Part shown: piece after piece, positions 44,901-53,678 of the stretch | Layout of the letters: the number at the start of each line of letters is the position of its first letter | Numbering within the stretch: position 1 is the first letter of the stretch | NCBI RefSeq assembly: GCF_010499245.1 | Contig: NZ_JAAGOW010000001.1 | Coordinates: 682,001-746,000, forward strand | DNA from: Variovorax sp. WS11 | Lineage (GTDB): Bacteria; Pseudomonadota; Gammaproteobacteria; Burkholderiales; Burkholderiaceae_C | Length of the DNA: 64,000 bases | Direction of reading: 5' to 3' | Notes under the pieces: model-generated | The model's input: the letters and a program-made list of their open reading frames with translations, nothing else | Told to the model about the DNA's origin: nothing | The model's database searches: none | Program-made: the position numbers and the translations under genes

Positions 44901-45028
44901 CCACCATTGATTGAATCGTTGCCGGCTCCGCCGCTAACGCTGTCGTCCCCGTTGCCGCTGTTGATGGTGTCGCTGCCGGCCGTGCCGGTGAGAAGGTCGT
45001 TGCCGTTAGAGCCGGTGATCGCGGTCAT
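38963..45028 (-). CDS. Large RTX/VCBS-repeat type I-secreted protein (putative adhesin), 2021 aa
   Basis: Layout by residue: 1-70, RTX nonapeptides at the very N-terminus (GGAGNDSINGGAGDDRLDGG pattern); 70-250, a globular region; 250-515, two diverged VCBS/cadherin-like units joined by TVTGTND; about 517-1380, eight VCBS modules of 108 residues each (GTNDVPVIGG ... DSFTAVSSDGT); 1380-1635, further cadherin-like units; 1635-1900, a second RTX block (GNDLLIGGDGNDTLSGGAGN) with an internal duplication (LLDFSDGTA ... GVIGTA.ADTL); then a C-terminal tail ending FDYNDIKAGL, the likely secretion signal. The ATG at 45028 has an AAGGA site five bases before it. The ABC exporter and adaptor genes follow directly. 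Probably a Ca-dependent surface adhesin. No N-terminal retention module of the LapA type and no enzyme domain were recognised. Confidence 0.88.
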   Translation of the reverse strand: MTAITGSNGNDLLTGTAGSDTINSGNGDDSVSGGAGNDSINGGAGDDRLDGGSGSDQLNGGSGNDTLVYNVSENIAAGTKDVYTGGAGVDTLELQLTRAQWLDSANQTQIAAYLAHLAAVTNARTGEVSNGSASDFVFRFGSSTLTLQMTEVLRVLVDGVQLNPANEAVRALGDAGTTTEDGPGVQVHVLQNDVVPDLVKSLTLASAPAHGTATLVQPAMDDPSTWYFQYQPRSADFQHLAAGETATDTFTYEVKDADGGTSVATVTVTVTGTNDGPVITAQDLAGAVSERLAPAGQLSDSGVIGFGDADLSDVHLVSATGTPVGSVLGSLTAVMDSDSTGTGTGGQLTWTYTVDATAVEYLAAGETRVESFTITLDDQHGGLITRQIDVTITGTNDVPAISAADASGAVTEDAATPTLSDSGTIRFDDVDLSDAHGVSVAVDPGNTLGGVLTAVVGDAATGAGDGTVSWNYSVSNAATQHLAAGQTVTENFTVRIGDGHGGAVDQQVTVTITGTNDVAVIGGVASGTASEDGSAPNLSTSGALTIADVDAGESSFAPQASTTGSNGYGSFTLAADGNWTYTADNSQSAIQQLGAGQSISDSFTAVSSDGTADQVVTVTITGTNDVPVIGGATSGAVSEDASTPNLSTSGALTIADVDVGQSNFTPQASTAGSTGYGSFTLAADGTWTYAADNSQSAIQQLGAGQTISDSFTAVSSDGTASQVVTVTITGTNDVPVIGGATSAGVSEDASTPNLSTSGALTIADVDAGQSSFAPQASTIGSNGHGNFGLLADGNWSYTADNSQSAIQQLGAGQSISDSFIAVASDGSASQMVTVTITGTNDMPVIGGVTSDAVSEDASTPNLSASGALTIADIDQGESNFAPQASTTGGNGYGSFTLAADGNWSYTADNSQAAIQQLGTGESLSDSFTAVSSDGTASQVVTVTITGTNDVPVIGGVASGAVSEDDTTPTLSTSGALTIADVDQGQSNFAPQAGTVGSNGYGSFTLAADGNWTYTADNSQAAIQQLGAGQSISDSFTAVSSDGTASQFVPVTIAGTNDVPVIGGVASGATSEDASTPNLSTSGALTIADVDAGESSFAPQVAATGSNGYGNFTLAADGNWTYTADNSQAAIQQLGAGQSISDSFTAVSSDGTGSQVVAVTITGTNDVPVIGGVTSGAVSGDASTPNLSTSGALTIADVDVGQSNFAPQVAATGSNDHGSFSLLADGNWSYTADNSQAAIQQLGAGQTISDSFTAVSSDGTASQVVTVTITGTNDVPVIGGVASGTVSEDASTPNLSTSGALAIADVDQGQSNFTPQASTAGSNGYGSFTLAADGNWSYTANNSQAAIQQLGAGQSISDSFTAVSSDGTGSQVVAVTITGTNDAPVLSAAATPVLASVNEDAGAPVGAVGTLVSSLVNLNPPAGGLDNVSDADNGAITGIALTGVNAANGSWWYSMNGGATWATVGAVTNSSALLLAADANTRVYFQGDSNFSGTISDAITFRAWDQSSGTAGTTVSTVTNGGSTAYSNAIDTASLTVNAVNDNPVAVADRIIVSNNTAVTVSVGSLLGNDTDIDGLALTITSVGGAVGISGLTLDSTNGTISFSSGNTAGATAGSFQYTVSDAAGGTATATATIDIRAVSGGNGADTIDLGTTGTYQASFIDGRGGADNLTGGAAGDVFIGGTGNGADTLLGSSGNDLLIGGDGNDTLSGGAGNDVLRGGLGSNDSMDGGAGSEDLLDFSDGTAAINFTLVQSAASTSIANGTAGLGNNDTYQNIEGVIGTANADTLIGSASNDIIRGGAGNDTLDGAGGTGDLLDFSDGTAGLTFTLTQSSSATNFNTGAAGLGTDSYRNFEGVIGTAFADTLTGSASNDQLRGGGGNDVINGLAGDDRIVGGAGADILTGGTDNDTFVFDSAPNAVDSVTDFNASGSAASGDLVELSRGTFTALSTASGSTLSATEFASLDGGGAGDSVGAGVRVIYDSATGNLYYDADGSSAANRTLVATLTLSDPGDTFDYNDIKAGL
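40887..43478 (-). repeat. Eight tandem 324-bp VCBS repeats inside the RTX protein gene
   Basis: The codons for GTND (read on plus as the TCGTTGG-type anchor) recur at 40887, 41211, 41535, 41859, 42183, 42507, 42831, 43155 and 43479, every 324 bases without a single length change. Units differ by scattered substitutions and by swapped short blocks (for example ADVDQGQSNF versus ADVDAGESSF), as expected from exchange between copies. Each encodes 108 residues. Confidence 0.93.
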
Positions 45029-45581
45029 GTGCTTCCTTGGTGAGCGCCGGAAAGCCGGCACATGCCGAGCTCGACGCTGTATTCCTTTTGTTTGCAAATT
45101 GGAGCGCACCAGCGACGCGAGCACATGGAAGGAATGCCCTTTCCTTTCCGATCGATAAGTACCGGGACGACCCTGAAAAGCTTGGTACTTTTGTCCTGCC
45201 GAAGTTGTGCACCTGGACGAACGGGACCGGCGTGGGCCTGGCCCACATTGCGTCGGCCGCACAAAAAAAAAGAGCTCGCCGAAGCGAGCTCAATGATTGC
45301 CTTTGCAGCAATCCCCCAGAGAAACCATGCACGTAGTTTGCGCCGATTCCGCCGGGAAGCGCGTGAAGAAATAGACGGAACGCTGACCAGAAGCTGATGC
45401 TTTGTCACGGCGATGGCAGATCGCGTGGTTTTTTGCGCGGCGGCAGGCAAGACCATGCTCGCAGTGCTGGTTGAGATCCGCGCCGCAGGCCCGATCTCAC
45501 ACGGATCGCAGACTTCGCCGCAGCCGCGTAACATGCTTCGGCAGCGGCCGCCGTACGGCCGCCCTCACTCGCTCTCCGCCC
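45029..45581. other. Gene-free 553-base region upstream of the RTX protein and lhr
   Basis: No convincing gene. On the minus strand it would be the leader of the RTX protein. It holds an inverted repeat AAGTACC (45157-45163) / GGTACTT (45184-45190), a palindrome GTGGGCC-T-GGCCCAC (45232-45246), and a strong terminator with a second hairpin (45263-45313). The rightward part up to 45581 precedes lhr and contains only GC-rich sequence with no clear promoter. Small ORFs here overlap the hairpins and look random. Confidence 0.6.
45263..45313 (-). terminator. Twin hairpin with UUCG-loop terminator in the RTX leader (attenuator or small-RNA end)
   Basis: On the minus strand: hairpin GATTGC-N7-GCAATC, three bases, then GAGCTCGC-TTCG-GCGAGCTC (eight perfect pairs with the very stable UUCG loop) and nine T. 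This is a textbook intrinsic terminator, but it points toward the RTX gene about 235 bases before that gene's ATG. No leftward gene precedes it. It therefore either attenuates RTX transcription or ends a short untranslated RNA. Confidence 0.8.
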
Positions 45582-49991
<4,410 letters not shown>

Positions 49992-50123
49992 AGACGCGCG
50001 CCGCTGATCGGCGCCGGTGACCCCGACAGTGGCCACGCTCAGCGGATTGCGGCGCGCTCCTACACAGCGTCCTTCGGTCCACGCCAATGCTCGCGGGTCT
50101 GTGCAGACTCGGAGGATCCCCAG

Positions 50124-50588
50124 ATGACCAGCGACGCCGCATGTTCACCCAGCGCATGCTGCAGTTTGCGCGTGCTGGTGGTGGAAGACGACCCCGAGGT
50201 TTTGGAGGCGTCTCTCGAAGCACTCGAGTTGCTGGGTCACTGGGCCACGGGGGTGCGCAGCGCCGAAGGCGCGCTCGATCGCTTCCTCGAAGGCGCCTTC
50301 GATGTGCTGATGGCCGATATCGGGCTGCCGGCCCTCTCCGGTCTGGAGCTCGCCGACAAGCTGCAGGCTCGCTGTGCGCTGCCGATCATCTTCGCGACGG
50401 CGAGCCAGGAGCCGGACAGGCCGATCGCCGGCTCCGTCTGGCTGTGCAAACCCTTCGGCCTCGATCAGCTGGCCGAGGCCTTGCGGCAGGTCGCCCAGCG
50501 ACGCACGGCCGTATCGGCATTGGCGCCAATGCAGGCGCCTGTGCCGCCTTTGACCCAAGAAGCTCAGCCCACCTGGCAGCGCGCATAG
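50124..50588 (+). CDS. Single-domain response regulator (CheY-like receiver)
   Basis: A 154-residue receiver protein: VLVVEDDPEVLEAS (acidic pair at Asp22/Asp23), predicted phospho-acceptor Asp65 in VLMADIGLPALSG, Thr/Ser switch near IIFATAS and conserved Lys in WLCKPFG. The C-terminal 35 residues are Pro/Gln/Ala-rich with no output domain. GGAGG lies eight bases before the ATG. No histidine kinase is next to it. Its 3' end overlaps the convergent gene at 50564 by 25 bases. Confidence 0.88.
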   Translation: MTSDAACSPSACCSLRVLVVEDDPEVLEASLEALELLGHWATGVRSAEGALDRFLEGAFDVLMADIGLPALSGLELADKLQARCALPIIFATASQEPDRPIAGSVWLCKPFGLDQLAEALRQVAQRRTAVSALAPMQAPVPPLTQEAQPTWQRA

Positions 50589-50929
50589 GCCAGCGACAGA
50601 TAGTCGGCGTGCCTGCGGAGGCTCTCGAGTTGTTGCAGCGTGCTGCCGCGAATCGGATCCTTCGGATCGAGGCGCAGCTCGCCATCAGGCATCAGGATGA
50701 AGTGCGTCTTGCCGGCCGGACCGCCGCGCGGGTCCGACGCGCTGACGTAGCCGCAAGCCGTGCCGGTCTTCTTGTTGTAGACGACGCCGGAGAAGCTCGC
50801 GGTCGCCGGTTCGGGCAGCCGGCTCTTCACCCGGGCCTCCACCTGCCAGACTGGCCAGTAGAACCACCAGCCGCCGAGGCAGGCGGCGAAGACCATGACA
50901 CTGACCAGCAGGCAGAGAAAGACTCTCAT
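50564..50929 (-). CDS. Hypothetical membrane-anchored or secreted protein, 121 aa
   Basis: The N-terminus MRVFLCLLVSVMVFAACLGG is a signal anchor or lipoprotein-like signal (VFAAC could be a lipobox). The remainder is soluble with segments FSGVVYNKKTGTACGYVSAS and GGPAGKTHFILMPDGELRL. Two or three cysteines outside the signal may pair in the envelope. Family not recognised. The start overlaps the upstream small gene by four bases (ATGA), so the pair is co-translated. The 3' end overlaps the receiver gene on the other strand. Confidence 0.7.
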   Translation of the reverse strand: MRVFLCLLVSVMVFAACLGGWWFYWPVWQVEARVKSRLPEPATASFSGVVYNKKTGTACGYVSASDPRGGPAGKTHFILMPDGELRLDPKDPIRGSTLQQLESLRRHADYLSLAYARCQVG

Positions 50930-51150
50930 GGCATCTCCTTGTCGTCGGGTTGCACGAACTGCATCGCGAACCGGCCCAGCGGGGTCAGTTCCGTCACCGT
51001 CGCCGTTCCCTTGCGGCCTGGCGGCGCCGAGAACGAGGCCTTGACCCAGCCGCCATCCTTCAGGATCCGCAGCGCCTCGATGTCCTCCATCGAGGTGAAG
51101 GTCATCGGAAGCGGTCCCTTGGCCACGCGCTGGAGCACCCTATAGGACAA
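50926..51150 (-). CDS. Hypothetical small protein, 74 aa, winged-helix-like pattern
   Basis: TTG start at 51150 chosen because GGAGG stands five bases before it; a longer TTG-started frame to 51222 lacks a ribosome site. The product begins MSYRVLQRVAKGPLPMTFTS and continues with a helix (MEDIEALRILKDGGWVKASF) and strand-like GTATVTELTPLGRFAMQF. The pattern of helix, basic turn and LTPLGRFA-like wing recalls small winged-helix proteins, but I do not recognise a family. It overlaps the next gene by ATGA. Confidence 0.6.
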   Translation of the reverse strand: MSYRVLQRVAKGPLPMTFTSMEDIEALRILKDGGWVKASFSAPPGRKGTATVTELTPLGRFAMQFVQPDDKEMP

Positions 51151-51211
51151 GAGCGCCTCCGCAGCAGGCCCGGCAGGGCGGCGGGTTTGACTTCGTCTCG
51201 GGACGTGAATG

Positions 51212-51252
51212 CATGTAGCCAATTGTAATTACATGTAGTACTTACAGGCTAC
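51212..51252. repeat. A+T-rich motif cluster with repeated CATGTAG and palindromes
   Basis: CATGTAG occurs at 51212-51218 and again at 51232-51238, 20 bases apart (about two DNA turns). Between them is the palindrome TGTAATTACA (51224-51233), and GTAGCC (51215-51220) faces GGCTAC (51247-51252). It lies just upstream of the two small minus-strand genes and is a likely binding site or promoter area; no factor can be named. Confidence 0.45.
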
Positions 51253-51490
51253 TATTCTGTGTGTTGCATTTCACGAAAAAAGCACGGGACACCACTGGAG
51301 GTGCGGCTGGCGTCCGGCGCTGCCGGCCCGAATTTCGACAGTCGTCAAAACCGGGAAGAAGTTGCAGAAAGCAGCCAGCATTTACCCACCCCTGCCATCG
51401 CCATGCGCTGCCGCCTTGTGTAGTCTTTGGCTTCGCAGCTTCGCGAGCGTCGATGCCAAGGCCTCGCAGAATTGCGAACTGGAGGCAACC

Positions 51491-51694
51491 ATGCAGGACT
51501 CGCTGACGCCTATCGACACATCGTTCGAACGATGGACGAAGCTGTCGGACGCCTTCGAGCAACATCTCGCGCGCATGAAGCAAGGCGACGAGAAAGCACG
51601 CGCCGAAGCCCTGCGCCTGGCCCGCGAGCTCGATGCGCTCACCCGCCTGATCAGTCGCGACCTGAACACCGCCCGACAGGGCAACGGCGCCTGA
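51491..51694 (+). CDS. Hypothetical helical protein, 67 aa
   Basis: ATG at 51491 with GGAGG five bases before it; the longer open frame upstream lacks one. The product begins MQDSLTPIDTSFERWTKLSD and is then almost entirely charged amphipathic helix (AFEQHLARMKQGDEKARAEA, LRLARELDALTRLISRDL). It looks like a small soluble helical or coiled-coil protein. No family recognised and no operon partner. Confidence 0.6.
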   Translation: MQDSLTPIDTSFERWTKLSDAFEQHLARMKQGDEKARAEALRLARELDALTRLISRDLNTARQGNGA

Positions 51695-51879
51695 GCTCAG
51701 CCCCATCCTCCTCATTCGGCACGCCGACCGCCTCCTGCCCCTTGTGAAGCGGGCTGCAGCGCGGCGCTCGGAACCCGGGCCATCCGGCTCGATTGTTTCC
51801 GTCACGAAAACGCCGTGATTCCCAATGGCTAGGGTTTTTACTTAGTTTTGAAGGCAAACTTCATCCCACAGAGCAGCCA

Positions 51880-51900
51880 TTCACTGTTCTGAGTGAACAG
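51880..51900 (+). promoter_or_regulatory. Two mutually exclusive hairpins in the 295-base gap before a secreted-protein gene
   Basis: TTCACT (51880-51885) pairs with AGTGAA (51892-51897), while the overlapping CTGTTC (51884-51889) pairs with GAACAG (51895-51900), so only one can form. Farther down CGCCCC-CTCC-GGGGCG makes another hairpin. The rest of the gap 51695-51989 shows nothing else recognisable. It may be a structured leader for the gene at 51990. Confidence 0.35.
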
Positions 51901-51989
51901 GGCACCGAGCGAGGTGGCCGCCCCCTCCGGGGCGACGACCCCACCCAAGACCGGTTCGAAATCAATCCAAGTCACTGCAAGGAACTGAA

Positions 51990-52367
51990 ATGAATACCTC
52001 GAAGATCATCGCTGCCGCCGCTCTCTCGCTTCTCGCCGCGGTCGGCGCCCAAGCCGAAACCTACGAAGGCGTGCATGCGCCGGTGTCGGCCAACAGCCGC
52101 TCCGAAGTGCGTGCCCAGGCCGTCGTCGCCGCGCGCAGCGAGAACCCCTATGCCGAAGCCGTCTCGTCGCGCGTCACGCCTGTGCTGACTGCCTCGACCG
52201 ACCGCGCTGGCGCGCGCAACGAGGCCGTCGCAGCCGCACACAGCGCCGATCCCTACGCCGAGGGCTACGGCCAAGGCGTCGCTCCGGTGCTGGCCAGCAC
52301 GGTCGACCGCGCCACGGTGCGCGCCGAAGCCCGCGCCGCCGCTCGCGGCCAGCAACTCGCGCTGTAA
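51990..52367 (+). CDS. Small secreted Ala-rich repeat protein, 125 aa
   Basis: The signal peptide MNTSKIIAAAALSLLAAVGAQA is cleaved probably after AQA at residue 22. The mature part contains two and a half repeats of about 35 residues: VRAQAVVAARSENPYAEAVS, then ARNEAVAAAHSADPYAEGYG and a last partial VRAEARAAARGQ. The shared core is R-x-A-V-x-A-A-(R/H)-S-x-(N/D)-P-Y-A-E. Proteins of this look are frequent in Comamonadaceae and are sometimes mislabelled as SNF2 helicases; function unknown. AAGGA stands six bases before the ATG; a strong terminator follows. Confidence 0.75.
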   Translation: MNTSKIIAAAALSLLAAVGAQAETYEGVHAPVSANSRSEVRAQAVVAARSENPYAEAVSSRVTPVLTASTDRAGARNEAVAAAHSADPYAEGYGQGVAPVLASTVDRATVRAEARAAARGQQLAL

Positions 52368-52390
52368 GCACCACGCGCTCGACGCGCGAG

Positions 52391-52428
52391 GCCGGGGTCA
52401 TGCGAAATGCATGGCCCCGGCTTTTTTT
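52391..52428 (+). terminator. Strong rho-independent terminator
   Basis: Thirteen-pair stem GCCGGGGTCATGC / GCATGGCCCCGGC (one G-U) with a GAAAT loop, followed by seven T. It closes the secreted-protein gene ending at 52367. Confidence 0.9.
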
Positions 52429-52505
52429 CTTTCTGTCGCGAGGCGGCACCTGGCTGGAGAATTGGAATGCTCTGCGCCCGCGAGCGCGGCACAATCTCGT
52501 TCAGC

Positions 52506-52769
52506 ATGACGCAGAAATTGCCCCACCCTGACGACCTGAGCGATGCGGAACTCGCAGAACAGGCCCATGCCTGGAGGCGCCTGGCCCTGCGCGGCGACCG
52601 CAGTGCGCGGGCGCCCGCGCACGCGTACGAGACCGCCCTGCGAGAACGCGTACGCGCCTCGATGGCCGCCGAACTGATCGCCAACGCCTCCGCCGCAGCC
52701 CCCGAACCCAAGCGCCCGTGGTGGCGCCGCTGGTGGCCCCTTTCACCGGACGAGCGCGTCACCTCCTGA
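52506..52769 (+). CDS. Hypothetical protein, 87 aa
   Basis: ATG at 52506 gives MTQKLPHPDDLSDAELAEQA, followed by a charged helical region (ARAPAHAYETALRERVRASM) and a Trp-rich C-terminus (KRPWWRRWWPLSPDE). The Trp/Arg cluster may touch membranes or RNA. An upstream extension of the frame overlaps the terminator at 52391-52428, so this start is preferred. Family not recognised. Confidence 0.6.
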   Translation: MTQKLPHPDDLSDAELAEQAHAWRRLALRGDRSARAPAHAYETALRERVRASMAAELIANASAAAPEPKRPWWRRWWPLSPDERVTS

Positions 52770-52802
52770 GCGGCGCGCCGACGCTGCTGCCGGCCTGTCG
52801 CT

Positions 52803-53021
52803 TCAAGTGCGCGGGCCGTCCTTGCCGAACAGCTTTCGCATGGCCGCGACGCCGGCCACCAGCGCGTTGGCGTAGCTCGCCTGCGGATCGCTCGCCGCGT
52901 CGAGCGGCAGATAGGGAAGCGCATCATCCATCGCGTAGTCGGTGCCTTCCATCAAGACCCAATAGAACTCCCCCTCTTCGAGTTCGTGCACGGTGAGCGC
53001 GATATTTCGCAGTTGCGACAT
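52803..53021 (-). CDS. Hypothetical protein, 72 aa
   Basis: Minus-strand ORF with an ATG at 53021 (MSQLRNIALTVHELEEGEFY) and a longer TTG option at 53045. The sequence is soluble, with a strand-like start (IALTVHELEEGEFYWVLMEG), an acidic middle (DYAMDDALPYLPLDAASDP) and a helical end (YANALVAGVAAMRKLFGKDG). The composition looks like a real protein; no family recognised. It converges with the 87-aa gene. Confidence 0.6.
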   Translation of the reverse strand: MSQLRNIALTVHELEEGEFYWVLMEGTDYAMDDALPYLPLDAASDPQASYANALVAGVAAMRKLFGKDGPRT

Positions 53022-53101
53022 GAGGTTGGGAGAGAGGTTGTCCAAGTGAGCGCTTCGATCCTATTCATCGGGCCCCGCCCGAGCCAGTCACAATTTCACG
53101 C

Positions 53102-53121
53102 TTTGTCTCAAATGTGACAAA
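53102..53121. promoter_or_regulatory. Inverted repeat TTTGTC-N8-GACAAA
   Basis: Perfect six-base arms around eight bases, in a 240-base gap between divergent small genes. It fits a dimeric regulator site for one or both; the factor is unknown. Confidence 0.4.
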
Positions 53122-53261
53122 AAGTAGTAACCTGGCGAATCCCAAATAGGTCGCAGCAGTCAAATGTGTTCCATCGGCAGCTACGGGCTTTTCCTACAGC
53201 ATGCAGTTGCGGCGAAGCCTAAGCTGGTTTCTCCAGCAATAAACGTGATTGAGGAGGCACC

Positions 53262-53669
53262 ATGAAGCACTTCGTCCTCGACTCCCACATGTGCGCAGCC
53301 TTCGGGGGCGCCTTCTACCCGACCGGTCATTCGATGGTGATGTTTCCGAAAGCCGAGGACGCGAACCTCGTCGGACATCAATTGATCGACAAGGGCTTCA
53401 GCGGCGACGAGGTCTACCTGATCCCGCCCAAGACGATGCTGGCCCAGATCTCGCCAACGGTCCGGGACGACTCCGACACCCCGCTGCCCTCCGCCGGCAC
53501 GGACGGCGCGACCGTGCGGGTCTACACCAAGCTGGCGCAGGAGGGACACACCGGCCTGCTGGTCAAGACCGAGAACCGGGCCGCGGCCGAGCGCCTCATG
53601 GAAGTGGTGCGCACGGTGCCCTACTCGGTGGCCGAGCGCTATTGCCGGCTGGTCATCGAAGACCTCTGA
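53262..53669 (+). CDS. Hypothetical protein, 135 aa
   Basis: A GAGGAGG ribosome site precedes the ATG. The product begins MKHFVLDSHMCAAFGGAFYP and includes alternating strand/helix stretches (HSMVMFPKAEDANLVGHQLI, VYLIPPKTMLAQISPTVRDD, HTGLLVKTENRAAAERLMEV) and the end VAERYCRLVIEDL. The pattern suggests two similar alpha/beta half-domains of a ferredoxin-like fold, each with a strand followed by a helix beginning with an acidic or Ala-rich turn. No signal peptide, no catalytic motif I can name. It converges with the antiporter gene, nine bases away. Confidence 0.78.
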   Translation: MKHFVLDSHMCAAFGGAFYPTGHSMVMFPKAEDANLVGHQLIDKGFSGDEVYLIPPKTMLAQISPTVRDDSDTPLPSAGTDGATVRVYTKLAQEGHTGLLVKTENRAAAERLMEVVRTVPYSVAERYCRLVIEDL

Positions 53670-53678
53670 CGCCGGCCC

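Noticed and set aside
45025-45534. Minus-strand 169-codon ORF in the RTX leader
   Set aside because: It crosses the terminator and hairpins, lacks a ribosome site and resembles no protein.
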